Counted from the stretch's first letter, positions 51,530 to 60,881 are shown. The stretch: 64,000 bases of DNA from Streptomyces capillispiralis (GCF_007829875.1 NZ_VIWV01000001.1:4806501-4870500); one strand, 5' to 3'. Translations and numbers: made by a program. Notes: generated by a model from the sequence alone, not told the origin.

Positions 51530-53841
51530 GCAACGAAGCAGCCACCGCGCAGGCCGCACAGGTCGCGGAGGCCGCCCCCGATCCGGAAGCGGTGCCGCGC
51601 GGACTCGGCGTCTCCCTGCCGGCCGCCGACGCCCGCGCCAAGACCGAGGGCACCTTCCCGTACGCCGCCGACCTGTGGGCCGAGGGCCTGCTGTGGGCGG
51701 CCGTGCTGCGCTCGCCGCACCCGCACGCGCGGATCGTGTCCATCGACACCACCCACGCGCGGGAGATGCCCGGCGTCCGCGCGGTCGTCACCCACGAGGA
51801 CGTCCCCGGCACCCCGGTGCACGGCCGCGGCAAGGCCGACCGCCCGGTCTTCGCCTCCGAGGTGGTGCGCCACCACGGCGAGCCCATCGCGGCCGTCGCC
51901 GCCGACCACCCGGACACCGCGCGGATGGCCGCCGCCGCCGTCATCGTCGAGTACGAGGTGCTCGACCCGGTGACCGACCCCGAGCAGGCCTTCGAGGCCG
52001 AACCGCTGCACCCGGACGGCAACCTGATCCGGCACATCCCGCTGCGCCACGGCGACCCCGAGGCGGCCGGCGAGGTCGTCGTCGAGGGCCTGTACCGCAT
52101 CGGCCGCCAGGACCCCGCCCCCATCGGCGCCGAGGCCGGACTCGCCGTGCCCCGCCCGGACGGCGGCGTCGAGCTGTACCTGGCCTCCACCGACCCGCAC
52201 GGCGACCGCGACACCGCCGCCGCCGCGTTCGGCCTGGAACCCGATCGGGTGAAGGTCGTCGTCACCGGGGTGCCGGGCGCCACCGCCGACCGCGAGGACC
52301 AGAGCTTCCAGTTGCCGCTCGGCCTGCTGGCGCTGAAGACCGGCTGCCCGGTCAAGCTCACCGCCACCCGCGAGGAGTCCTTCCTCGGCCACGCCCACCG
52401 CCACCCCACCCTGCTGCGCTACCGCCACCACGCCGACGCCGAGGGCCGGCTGGTCAAGGTCGAGGCGCAGATCCTGCTCGACGCGGGCGCCTACGCGGAC
52501 ACCTCCGCCGACGCCCTGGCCGCCGCCGTCGCCTTCGCCTGCGGGCCGTACGTCGTGCCGAACGCGTTCATCGAGGGCTGGGCGGTGCGCACCAACAACC
52601 CGCCCTCCGGCCATGTGCGCGGCGAGGGCGCGATGCAGGTGTGCGCCGCCTACGAGGCGCAGATGGACAAGCTCGCCAAGAAGCTCGGCACCGACCCGGC
52701 GGAGCTGCGCCTGCGCAACGTCATGGCCACCGGCGACGTCCTGCCCACCGGCCAGACCGTGACCTGCCCGGCCCCGGTCGCCGAACTCCTGGAGGCGGTA
52801 CGGGACTTCCCGCTGCCGCCGCTGCCGAAGGACACCCCCGAGGACGAGTGGCTGCTGCCCGGCGGCCCCGAGGGCGCGGGCGAACCGGGCGCGGTGCGCC
52901 GCGGCGTGGGCTACGGCCTGGGCATGGTGCACATGCTCGGCGCGGAGGGCGCGGACGAGGTGTCCACGGCCACCGTGCGGGTGCAGGGCGGTGTGGCGAC
53001 GGTGCTGTGCGCGGCGGTGGAGACCGGGCAGGGCTTCTCCACCCTGGCCCGGCAGATCGTGCAGGAGATCCTCGGTGTCGACGAGGTGCACGTGGTGCCC
53101 GTGGACACCGACCAGCCGCCGGCCGGCGCGGGCTGCCGGGGCCGGCACACCTGGGTGTCGGGCGGCGCGGTGGAACGCGCGGCGAAGATGGTCCGCACCC
53201 AGCTCCTCCAGCCGCTGGCCCACAAGTTCGGCATGTCCACCGAACTGCTGCAGATCACCGACGGCAGGATCACCTCGTACGACGGTGTGCTGTCGACGAC
53301 CGTCACGGAGGCGATGGACGGCAAGGAACTGTGGGCCACCGCCCAGTGCCGCCCGCACCCGACGGAGCCGCTGGACGAGTCCGGGCAGGGCGACGCCTTC
53401 GTGGGCATGGCGTTCTGCGCGATCCGCGCGGTGGTCGACGTCGACATCGAGCTCGGCTCGGTACGGGTGGTGGAGCTGGCGGTCGCCCAGGACGTGGGCC
53501 GGGTGCTCAACCCGGCGCAGCTCGCCGCCCGGATCGAGGCGGGGCTGACCCAGGGCGTGGGCGCCGCGCTCACCGAGAACCTGCGCACCCCGCGCGGTCT
53601 GGTCCGCCACCCGGACCTGACCGGGTACGCGCTGCCGACCGCGCTGGACGCGCCGGACATCCACATCGTGAAGCTGGTCGAGGAGCGGGACGTGGTCGCG
53701 CCGTTCGGGGCGAAGGCGGTCAGCGCGGTGCCGGTGGTGACCTCGCCGGCGGCCGTCGCCTCCGCCGTCCGGGCCGCCACGGGCCGCCCGGTGAACCGCC
53801 TGCCGATCCGCCCGCAGGCCGCGGTGGTGACCGGCGGCTGA
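51526..53841 (+). CDS. Molybdopterin-binding subunit of a divergent molybdenum hydroxylase
   Basis: Protein of 771 aa overlapping the 2Fe-2S gene (GTGA). It follows the CoxL/XDH large-subunit plan (TEGTFPYAADLW, VRSPHPHAR-like LRSPHPHARI, NPPSGHVRGEGAMQ, GCRGRHTWVSGG). However, the GGGFGGK cofactor motif is replaced by VPGATADRED, and the GxGEPP segment with the catalytic Glu reads KAVSAVPVV. It may have lost or changed its activity. Conserved operon structure suggests a maintained role. The substrate is unknown. Confidence 0.85.
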   Translation: MSNEAATAQAAQVAEAAPDPEAVPRGLGVSLPAADARAKTEGTFPYAADLWAEGLLWAAVLRSPHPHARIVSIDTTHAREMPGVRAVVTHEDVPGTPVHGRGKADRPVFASEVVRHHGEPIAAVAADHPDTARMAAAAVIVEYEVLDPVTDPEQAFEAEPLHPDGNLIRHIPLRHGDPEAAGEVVVEGLYRIGRQDPAPIGAEAGLAVPRPDGGVELYLASTDPHGDRDTAAAAFGLEPDRVKVVVTGVPGATADREDQSFQLPLGLLALKTGCPVKLTATREESFLGHAHRHPTLLRYRHHADAEGRLVKVEAQILLDAGAYADTSADALAAAVAFACGPYVVPNAFIEGWAVRTNNPPSGHVRGEGAMQVCAAYEAQMDKLAKKLGTDPAELRLRNVMATGDVLPTGQTVTCPAPVAELLEAVRDFPLPPLPKDTPEDEWLLPGGPEGAGEPGAVRRGVGYGLGMVHMLGAEGADEVSTATVRVQGGVATVLCAAVETGQGFSTLARQIVQEILGVDEVHVVPVDTDQPPAGAGCRGRHTWVSGGAVERAAKMVRTQLLQPLAHKFGMSTELLQITDGRITSYDGVLSTTVTEAMDGKELWATAQCRPHPTEPLDESGQGDAFVGMAFCAIRAVVDVDIELGSVRVVELAVAQDVGRVLNPAQLAARIEAGLTQGVGAALTENLRTPRGLVRHPDLTGYALPTALDAPDIHIVKLVEERDVVAPFGAKAVSAVPVVTSPAAVASAVRAATGRPVNRLPIRPQAAVVTGG

Positions 53842-54106
53842 CCCCGCGGTGGCGTGGTGACCCCGGAGGCGGTCCGTCGCGGACGATCCTCGCGGGGGAG
53901 GCAACGCACGGGGGTGCCCGGGCGTCTTCAGTGACAGGGGTGCCCGGTCGGTCGTCGCCGGCCTCGGCCCGGGGGCGTTGTCAGTGGTGGCGCGTAGTGT
54001 TCCGAGTGGTGGGGGACGGTGCCGGGCCCGCGGGGGGCATGGGCCGTCCTGCCCGGGGCAGGGCGTTCGCGGGCCCGGGACGAAGCACACGTATCGCGGG
54101 GGAATC

Positions 54107-55282
54107 ATGAGCACGACGGACACCGTCGCCACAGCGGCGATCACACTCACCGACGCCGACCTCGATCTCCGCATCACGCACGCGTCCACGCGCCGCTGGC
54201 TGGCCGACCCCGGACTGCCCGTGGACAGCGGCCTGTTCAGCTTCGCCGCGCTGACGCGGCAGGGCGGCCCGCGCACGGTGGCCGACGCGGCCGGCGACCC
54301 CGGCGGCCGGCTCTCCGCGGAGCTGCGGGACCAGCTGGTCATCGGCGGGCTGCTGGGCCCGGCCGGTCTGGACACGGAGTCGGTGCTGCTCGACGGGGTG
54401 ACCGGGGAGGTCTCGACGACGCACTTCCTGCACGACCGCACCGACCTGATGGACCGCCGGCCGCTCGCCCCGTCCCTGCCGACCCTGGTGCGGTTCGCCG
54501 CGGCGACGGACGAACTGGCCGGTCTGCGCGGCCAGTTCGCCGACCAGGCGGGCCGGTACGGCACCGAGGCGGTCGCGGAGGCGTCCCGCCGGCTGCTCGC
54601 GGTGTTCGAGGAGGGCGCGGACGGCGAGCCGGCGCCGTTCTGGAGGATGGCCGCGCTGATCCGCCCCCTGGCCCTGGTGGCGGGCCCCGGCACCGCCTCG
54701 GGCCTGGCCCTGGACCTTCCCGTCCGCCTGCTGGACCAGGAGTTCGGCCGGGGCGGCGTGGTCCGCTTCGAGGAGGTCGACTTCCCCGCGACGCTCACGC
54801 ACGAACCGACCCGCCGCTTCCTGTGCGGGACGGGCCTCCCGGAGGACGGCTTCCTCTTCCAGCTGGACACCGACCTGCCGCTGCGCACGCTCGCGGAGTT
54901 CTACGCCGACGAGCGCGACCTCCCCGACGACCGCCTGCCCGCCCGGCCCGAGCAGCTGATCCGCCTGGGCCACCTGGTCGACGACCACAGCCTGGTCGTC
55001 GACGGCGCCACGGGCGCGGTCCTCAGCTGGAGCGAGTCGGACTCCGCCCTCCACCCCCTGAACACGGACATCTCCACCCTCGCCTTCACCCTCTGGCTGC
55101 TGCACCGCGAGCACACCATCGACGAGGAGTCGGGCCACGCCCTGACCTCCGACACCTACGACCAGCTCGCCCTGACGATGATCCAGGTCCTGTCGTCCAT
55201 CGACCCGACGGGCACCACCGCCGACGCGGACTGGCACTACTGGACGGAGCTGTTCCAGGACGAGGCGGGCGGAGTGCTCTGA
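54107..55282 (+). CDS. Tandem SUKH-like (SUKH-4) protein
   Basis: Protein of 391 aa made of two related halves. TRRWLADPGLPVDSGLFSF near residue 27 is echoed by TRRFLCGTGLPEDGFLFQL near 237, and SVLLDGVTGEV is echoed by SLVVDGATGAV. This pattern fits the SUKH-4 (SMI1/KNR4-like) superfamily, mostly immunity proteins of polymorphic toxins but also regulators. No toxin gene is adjacent. ATG 54107 has GGGGGAA just before. Confidence 0.72.
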   Translation: MSTTDTVATAAITLTDADLDLRITHASTRRWLADPGLPVDSGLFSFAALTRQGGPRTVADAAGDPGGRLSAELRDQLVIGGLLGPAGLDTESVLLDGVTGEVSTTHFLHDRTDLMDRRPLAPSLPTLVRFAAATDELAGLRGQFADQAGRYGTEAVAEASRRLLAVFEEGADGEPAPFWRMAALIRPLALVAGPGTASGLALDLPVRLLDQEFGRGGVVRFEEVDFPATLTHEPTRRFLCGTGLPEDGFLFQLDTDLPLRTLAEFYADERDLPDDRLPARPEQLIRLGHLVDDHSLVVDGATGAVLSWSESDSALHPLNTDISTLAFTLWLLHREHTIDEESGHALTSDTYDQLALTMIQVLSSIDPTGTTADADWHYWTELFQDEAGGVL

Positions 55283-55369
55283 GGGCACGCCCGGACGGAC
55301 CAGGGCCGGGACCCGGACAGGGGCCCGGCCCCGGACCGGGCAGGGCCGTTCCGGGGCGTCGGGCACCGG

Positions 55370-55442
55370 AGACCGTGGCGGGATTCGAACCCGCGTACCT
55401 CGCTGTGCAGGCGAGTCCCTGGGACCACTCGGGCACACGGTC
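55370..55442 (-). tRNA. tRNA-Cys (GCA)
   Basis: A 73-nt cloverleaf. The acceptor GACCGTG (complement of 55436-55442) pairs with CACGGTC (55371-55377). The anticodon arm CTCGC-CTGCACA-GCGAG has anticodon GCA, and the T-arm is GCGGG-TTCGAAT-CCCGC. The discriminator is U, as expected for tRNA-Cys. CCA is not encoded. Confidence 0.95.
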
Positions 55443-55607
55443 GTGTCGGCGGCGAAGTGCCGTGCGGCGCCCCGCCGTTGCCGACCGGAGCACGACCCTA
55501 CGCCGCGGGTGACCCGGCGCTCAAGGGCATTCCGCGGCGCCGGCCTACGACCAAGGTCCCGGTCCCGTCCCACCACCCCGACAGGGGTCAAACCGTTTCG
55601 TGGCCCT

Positions 55608-55625
55608 TACGCTGACCGGCATGAC
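55608..55625 (+). promoter_or_regulatory. -10 hexamer and probable leaderless start of the MFS gene
   Basis: TACGCT (55608-55613) lies 7 nt before ATG 55621, with no ribosome site between. Confidence 0.5.
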
Positions 55626-57084
55626 CACCCCGCATCCGCACGACACCGGTGTCGCCGGGACCGCCGACGTCCCCGCCCCGCCCCCCGGCCCCGACAGCGC
55701 GACCGTGCTGAGCCGCCCCTACCGGGCGCTCAGCATCGGCGTGGTCTCCGTGGTGCTGCTGATCGCCTTCGAGGCGACCGCGGTCGGTACGGCGATGCCG
55801 GTGGCCGCGCGGGAGCTGGACGGGGTGTCGCTGTACGCGTTCGCGTTCTCCGGGTACTTCACGACCAGCCTGTTCGGCATGGTGCTGTCCGGCCAGTGGG
55901 CCGACCGGCGCGGCCCGCTCGGGCCGCTGGCCTGGGGCATCGCCTCCTTCGCCGCGGGGCTGCTGCTCTCCGGGACGGCCGGCGCGATGTGGCTGTTCAT
56001 CCTGGGCCGGGCCGTGCAGGGGCTCGGCGGCGGACTGGTGATCGTCGCGCTCTACGTCATCGTCGGCCGGGCCTACCCGGAGCGGCTGCGTCCGGCGATC
56101 ATGGCCGCGTTCGCGGCGAGCTGGGTGATCCCGTCGGTCGTCGGCCCGCTCGCCTCCGGCGCGGTCACCGAACACATCGGCTGGCGCTGGGTGTTCCTCG
56201 GGATACCCGCGCTGGTGGTGTTCCCCCTGGCACTCGCGCTGCCGCAGATACGGCGCCTGGCGTCCGGCCCCGTGGGCGACGGCGGGGAGGCTCCCGCCTC
56301 CTTCGACGGCCGCCGCATCCGCCTCGCGCTGGCGATCTCCGCCGGCGCGGGACTGATCCAGTACGCGGCCCAGGACCTGCGCTGGCTCTCCCTGCTGCCG
56401 GGCGCGCTGGGCGTGGCGCTGCTCGTCCCGGCGGTGCGGGGACTGCTCCCGCGCGGCACCTACCGGGCGGCGCGCGGCCTGCCCTCGGTGGTGCTGCTGC
56501 GCGGCGTCGCCGCCGGCTCCTTCATCGCGGCGGAGTCCTTCGTGCCGCTGATGCTGGTCACCCAGCGCGGGCTCAGCCCGACCCTCGCCGGGTTCTCGCT
56601 CGCGGCGGGCGGCGGGACCTGGGCGCTGGGCTCCTGGGTGCAGTCGCGGCCCCGGCTGGAGCCGTACCGGGAGCGGCTGATGACCCTGGGGATGGTGCTG
56701 GTCGCGGCGGCCGTCGCGGCGGCCCCGAGCGTGCTGATCGACGCGGTGCCGGCCTGGACGGTGGCGGTCGCCTGGGGCTTCGGCTGCTTCGGCATGGGCC
56801 TGGTGATCTCCTCCACCAGCGTGCTGCTGCTCCAGCTCTCCGCCCCGAAGGAGGCCGGCACCAACTCCGCCGCCCTCCAGATCTCCGACGGCCTGTCCAA
56901 CGTCGTCCTCCTCGCGGCCGGCGGCGCCGCCTTCGCGGCCCTCGGCGGTGGCACGGTGAGCCACACCGCCACCACGGCCACCGGCTCCCACCCGGCCGCC
57001 TTCGCGGCGGTCTTCCTGCCGATGGCGGCGGTGGCCCTGGCGGGCGCGTGGGTGGCCACGCGGGTGCGGGCGGCCTCCGTATGA
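55621..57084 (+). CDS. MFS drug exporter (14-TM DHA2-like)
   Basis: Protein of 487 aa. After a Pro/Thr-rich cytoplasmic start, TM1 reads LSIGVVSVVLLIAFEATAVG, motif A GQWADRRGPLGPL follows TM2, and RAVQGLGGGLVIVALYVIVG covers the motif B/C region. About 14 hydrophobic segments fit the multidrug exporter (EmrB/QacA-like) group. It is a single gene after tRNA-Cys; the substrate is unknown. Confidence 0.88.
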   Translation: MTTPHPHDTGVAGTADVPAPPPGPDSATVLSRPYRALSIGVVSVVLLIAFEATAVGTAMPVAARELDGVSLYAFAFSGYFTTSLFGMVLSGQWADRRGPLGPLAWGIASFAAGLLLSGTAGAMWLFILGRAVQGLGGGLVIVALYVIVGRAYPERLRPAIMAAFAASWVIPSVVGPLASGAVTEHIGWRWVFLGIPALVVFPLALALPQIRRLASGPVGDGGEAPASFDGRRIRLALAISAGAGLIQYAAQDLRWLSLLPGALGVALLVPAVRGLLPRGTYRAARGLPSVVLLRGVAAGSFIAAESFVPLMLVTQRGLSPTLAGFSLAAGGGTWALGSWVQSRPRLEPYRERLMTLGMVLVAAAVAAAPSVLIDAVPAWTVAVAWGFGCFGMGLVISSTSVLLLQLSAPKEAGTNSAALQISDGLSNVVLLAAGGAAFAALGGGTVSHTATTATGSHPAAFAAVFLPMAAVALAGAWVATRVRAASV

Positions 57085-57245
57085 CACCGGGTGACGCCAC
57101 CTGGCTGCCGCGCCCGCGCCGACTGTGACCTCGGTCCCACCCTCGGGTGGTGCGGCCGTGTAGCGGCGATGACACCACCGGCCCATCGGTAGGGTGGCCC
57201 GGTCGTCGTACGTAGCCGAGCCGCTCGACCCCCCCAACGGAGACC

Positions 57246-59039
57246 GTGACTACCACCGCCAGCTCCGCCTCGCACCACCTGTCCCCGGCCTTTCCCGGCC
57301 GCGCCCCCTGGGGCACCGCCGGGAAGCTGCGCGCCTGGCAGCAGGGCGCGATGGAGAAGTACATCCAGGCACAGCCCCGTGACTTCCTGGCGGTCGCCAC
57401 ACCCGGCGCCGGCAAGACGACCTTCGCGCTGACGCTGGCCTCCTGGCTGCTGCACCACCACGTCGTGCAGCAGGTGACCGTGGTCGCGCCGACCGAGCAC
57501 CTGAAGAAGCAGTGGGCGGAGGCCGCCGCGCGGATAGGCATCAAGCTCGACCCCGAGTACAGCGCGGGCCCGCTCGGCAGGGAGTACGACGGCGTCGCCG
57601 TGACGTACGCCGGTGTCGGTGTGCGCCCCATGCTGCACCGCAACCGGGTCGAGCAGCGCAAGACCCTCGTCATCCTCGACGAGATCCACCACGCCGGTGA
57701 CTCCAAGTCCTGGGGCGAGGCGTGCCTGGAGGCGTTCGAGCCGGCCACCCGGCGCCTCGCGCTCACCGGTACGCCGTTCCGCTCCGACACCAACCCCATC
57801 CCCTTCGTGACGTACGAGGAGGGCGACGACGGGATCCGGCGGTCGGCGGCCGACTACACCTACGGGTACGGCTCCGCGCTCGCCGACGGCGTCGTCCGTC
57901 CCGTGATCTTCATGTCGTACAGCGGCAACATGCGCTGGCGCACCAAGGCGGGCGACGAGATCGAGGCCCGTCTCGGCGAGCCCATGACCAAGGACGCGAT
58001 CAGCCAGGCCTGGCGCACCGCGCTCGACGCGCGCGGCGAGTGGATGCCGGCCGTGCTGCGCGCCGCCGACCAGCGGCTCACCGAGGTCAGGAAGGCCATC
58101 CCGGACGCCGGCGCCCTCGTCATCGCCTCCGACCAGGAGTCCGCCCGCGCCTACGCCAAGCTGATCCGCGACATCACCGGCCACAAGGCCACCCTCGTGC
58201 TCTCCGACGACTCCGGCGCCTCCCAGCGGATCGACGAGTTCAGCGGCGGCGACGACCGCTGGATGGTCGCCGTGCGCATGGTGTCCGAGGGCGTCGACGT
58301 CCCGCGCCTCGCGGTCGGCGTGTACGCCACCACCATCTCCACCCCGCTGTTCTTCGCCCAGGCCGTCGGCCGTTTCGTGCGGTCCCGGCGGCGCGGCGAG
58401 ACCGCGTCGGTGTTCCTGCCGACCGTCCCGGACCTGCTCTCCTTCGCCAACGAGATGGAGCGCGAGCGCGACCACGTCCTCGACAAGCCGAAGAAGGACG
58501 GCGAGGAGGACCCGTACGCCGAGTCCGAGAAGGAGATGGAGGAGGCGAACCGGGAGCAGGACGAGGACACCGGTGAGCAGGACATGCTGCCCTTCGAGGC
58601 GCTGGAGTCCGACGCCGTCTTCGACCGGGTGATGTACAACGGCGCCGAGTTCGGCATGCAGGCCCACCCGGGCAGCGAGGAGGAGCAGGACTACCTCGGC
58701 ATCCCCGGCCTGCTGGAGCCCGACCAGGTGCAGCTGCTGCTGCAGAAGCGGCAGGCCCGGCAGATCGCGCACAGCCGCAGGAAGCCGGACGACGAGGCCG
58801 ACCTGCTCGAACTGCCCGCCGAGCGGCGGCCGGTGGTCTCCCACAAGGAGATGATGGAGCTGCGCAAGAAGCTCAACACCCTCGTCGGCGCCTACGTCCA
58901 CCAGAGCGGCAAGCCGCACGGCGTGATCCACACCGAGCTGCGCCGGGTCTGCGGCGGCCCGCCCTCCGCCGAGGCCACGGCCGGACAGCTGCGCCAGCGG
59001 ATCGCCAAGGTGCAGGAGTGGGCCACGCGCATGCGGTGA
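57246..59039 (+). CDS. DEAD/DEAH-type SF2 helicase, XPB-like
   Basis: Protein of 597 aa from GTG 57246. Helicase motifs: RAWQQGAM (Q-like), Walker A ATPGAGKTT (about 50), VVAPTEHLKKQW, the DEIHH box (ILDEIHHAG), TGTPFRSD (III), and VRMVSEGVDVPRLAVGV and QAVGRFVRSRR (VI). An acidic linker (EEDPYAESEKEMEEANREQ) and a basic C-terminal region follow. It is conserved in Streptomyces at this position; the precise role in nucleic-acid repair or processing is not known. TAGGGT at about 57190 is a probable -10, about 50 nt upstream. Confidence 0.9.
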   Translation: MTTTASSASHHLSPAFPGRAPWGTAGKLRAWQQGAMEKYIQAQPRDFLAVATPGAGKTTFALTLASWLLHHHVVQQVTVVAPTEHLKKQWAEAAARIGIKLDPEYSAGPLGREYDGVAVTYAGVGVRPMLHRNRVEQRKTLVILDEIHHAGDSKSWGEACLEAFEPATRRLALTGTPFRSDTNPIPFVTYEEGDDGIRRSAADYTYGYGSALADGVVRPVIFMSYSGNMRWRTKAGDEIEARLGEPMTKDAISQAWRTALDARGEWMPAVLRAADQRLTEVRKAIPDAGALVIASDQESARAYAKLIRDITGHKATLVLSDDSGASQRIDEFSGGDDRWMVAVRMVSEGVDVPRLAVGVYATTISTPLFFAQAVGRFVRSRRRGETASVFLPTVPDLLSFANEMERERDHVLDKPKKDGEEDPYAESEKEMEEANREQDEDTGEQDMLPFEALESDAVFDRVMYNGAEFGMQAHPGSEEEQDYLGIPGLLEPDQVQLLLQKRQARQIAHSRRKPDDEADLLELPAERRPVVSHKEMMELRKKLNTLVGAYVHQSGKPHGVIHTELRRVCGGPPSAEATAGQLRQRIAKVQEWATRMR

Positions 59040-59348
59040 CCCCGTGACCGGAGGGGCCCGTGTGGTGCCCGGGGCGGAGGGACGTACCGGGGCAAACGGA
59101 ACCAGTTTGCCGACACGGTGCCCGGATTCTGGACGGAGCCTTCCGCTCACCGAACCGGCTCGCTACTGTCCCCGCTACGCACACGCCCCGTGGCAGCGCC
59201 GCCGCGGAGCGCAGCCGTGAAGCGACTGTGCCCGGGACACCGCCGGGCCGCCGGCCGATCGGCGGCCTCTGAAGCGCGTGACCGACGGGACTCGGTGACG
59301 CATCCGCCGCGAGGGGGCCGTCGACCTCACCACTAAGGAGTGGGCGTC
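59040..59348. other. 309-nt gap with two inverted repeats
   Basis: GGCAAAC-N7-GTTTGCC (59091-59111) looks like an operator or small hairpin. GGCCGCCG/CGGCGGCC (59246-59267) may be a terminator or leader structure. The promoter of the iclR-type gene must lie here. Confidence 0.45.
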
Positions 59349-59990
59349 GTGACCGCGGAGACCTCTCAGACGCTCGACAGGGGACTGCGTGTCCTCAAGC
59401 TGCTGGCCGACACGGACCACGGGCTGACCGTCACCGAGCTTTCCCACAAACTGGGCGTGAACCGGACCGTCGTATACCGGTTGCTCGCCACGCTGGAGCA
59501 GCACGCCCTGGTCCGCCGTGACCTGGGCGGACGGGCCCGGGTCGGGCTCGGGGTGCTGCGGCTGGGCCGGCAGGTGCATCCGCTGGTGCGCGAGGCGGCG
59601 ATGCCGGCACTGCGGTCACTGGCGGAGGACATCGGCGCGACCGCGCACCTGACGCTGGTGGACGGGGCGGAGGCGCTGGCGGTGGCCGTGGTGGAGCCGT
59701 CGTGGACGGACTACCACGTGGCCTACCGGGCCGGGTTCCGGCACCCGCTGGACCGCGGGGCCGCGGGCAAGGCGATCCTCGCGGCCCGCCAGCAGCGGGC
59801 GGACGACCCCGGGTACACGCTGACGCACGGCGAGCTGGAGGCGGGAGCGTGCGGGGCGGCCGCGCCGCTGCTGGGGGTCACGGGGGTGGAGGGGAGCGTG
59901 GGTGTGGTGATGCTCTCGGAGGTCGTGCCGGAGCGGGTGGGGGCACGCGTGATGGACGCGGCCCGCGAGGTCGCGGAAGCCCTCCGCTAG
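59349..59990 (+). CDS. IclR-family transcriptional regulator
   Basis: Protein of 213 aa from GTG 59349; TAAGGAG at 59333-59339 gives correct spacing, whereas an in-frame GTG at 59340 abuts it. The N-terminal winged HTH (LDRGLRVLKLLAD...LSHKLGVNRTVVYRLLATLE) is clear. The effector domain carries DRGAAGKAILAA, as in the family, but is shorter than usual (about 250 aa total in most members). Confidence 0.9.
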   Translation: MTAETSQTLDRGLRVLKLLADTDHGLTVTELSHKLGVNRTVVYRLLATLEQHALVRRDLGGRARVGLGVLRLGRQVHPLVREAAMPALRSLAEDIGATAHLTLVDGAEALAVAVVEPSWTDYHVAYRAGFRHPLDRGAAGKAILAARQQRADDPGYTLTHGELEAGACGAAAPLLGVTGVEGSVGVVMLSEVVPERVGARVMDAAREVAEALR

Positions 59991-60068
59991 CCGCGCCCGC
60001 CCGTGCCGCCCCCGGGGGGCACCTCCCAGCCCTTCGAGGCACTGGGAGAGGCGCGCGGGCCCCGTGGC

Positions 60069-60083
60069 TACGATGACGTCGTG
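60069..60083 (+). promoter_or_regulatory. -10 hexamer and probable leaderless start of the Lon-type protease gene
   Basis: TACGAT (60069-60074) lies 6 nt before GTG 60081. Confidence 0.45.
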
Positions 60084-60872
60084 CTCACTCGTCTCACGCG
60101 TCCCCATAAGCTGGCCGCTCTCGCGGTGCCCGTCGTGGCCCTGCTGGCCACCGCGGGGCTCGCGCCGCTGCCCTTCTCCGTGGCGCAGCCCGGGCTGACC
60201 GCGGACGTGCTCGGGGAGAACAAGGGCACCCAGGTCATCACGATCACCGGGGCTCCCGTCCGCGAGACCAGCGGGCAGCTGCGGATGACGACGATCGAGG
60301 CGACCTCCCCGGACACCCGCGTCGACCTCCCCGACGTCATCGACGGCTGGTTCCGCACCGACCAGGCGGTCATGCCCCGCGACTCGGTCTACCCCAGCGG
60401 CGACAGCGTCCGGGAGATCGAGCGGTACAACCGCGAGCAGATGGAGGAGTCCCAGGACGAGGCGACCCGGGCCGCGCTGGCGTACCTGGGCCGCGCGGAC
60501 GAGGACATCGACGTCCGGCTGAAGCTGGCCGACGTCGGCGGGCCCAGCGCCGGACTGCTGTTCTCCCTCGGCATCGTCGACAAGCTGGACGGCGACGGCA
60601 GCGGCGGCGACCTCACCGGCGGCCGGGTCGTCGCCGGTACGGGCACCATCGACGCGGACGGCACCGTCGGCGCGGTCGGCGGCGTCCCCCTGAAGACGCA
60701 GGCGGCCCGGCGGGACGGCGCCACCGTGTTCCTCGTGCCCGAGGCCGAGTGCTCCGACGCGCGGTCCGAACTCCCCGAGGGACTGCGGCTGGTCCCGGTC
60801 ACCACCCTGAAGGGCGCCGTGGACGCGCTGGTCGCGCTGGAGAAGGGCACGGGCGAGGTCCCCGCCTGCTGA
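60081..60872 (+). CDS. Membrane-anchored Lon-type (S16) serine protease
   Basis: Protein of 263 aa. One N-terminal TM helix (about 11-32) precedes an outside domain ending in a Lon proteolytic fold. The catalytic Ser156 is in DVGGPSAGLLFSLG and Lys205 in GGVPLKTQAA. There is no AAA+ ATPase and, unlike YlbL/YlbL-like S16 proteins, no recognisable PDZ domain. The GTG start directly follows a -10. It converges on the OpuC-type operon with only 9 nt between the stop codons. Confidence 0.85.
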   Translation: MLTRLTRPHKLAALAVPVVALLATAGLAPLPFSVAQPGLTADVLGENKGTQVITITGAPVRETSGQLRMTTIEATSPDTRVDLPDVIDGWFRTDQAVMPRDSVYPSGDSVREIERYNREQMEESQDEATRAALAYLGRADEDIDVRLKLADVGGPSAGLLFSLGIVDKLDGDGSGGDLTGGRVVAGTGTIDADGTVGAVGGVPLKTQAARRDGATVFLVPEAECSDARSELPEGLRLVPVTTLKGAVDALVALEKGTGEVPAC

Positions 60873-60881
60873 CGGCGGCCC

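Noticed and set aside
51322..54888. 1188-residue minus-strand frame
   Set aside because: Antisense to the well-supported molybdenum hydroxylase genes; a high-GC shadow.
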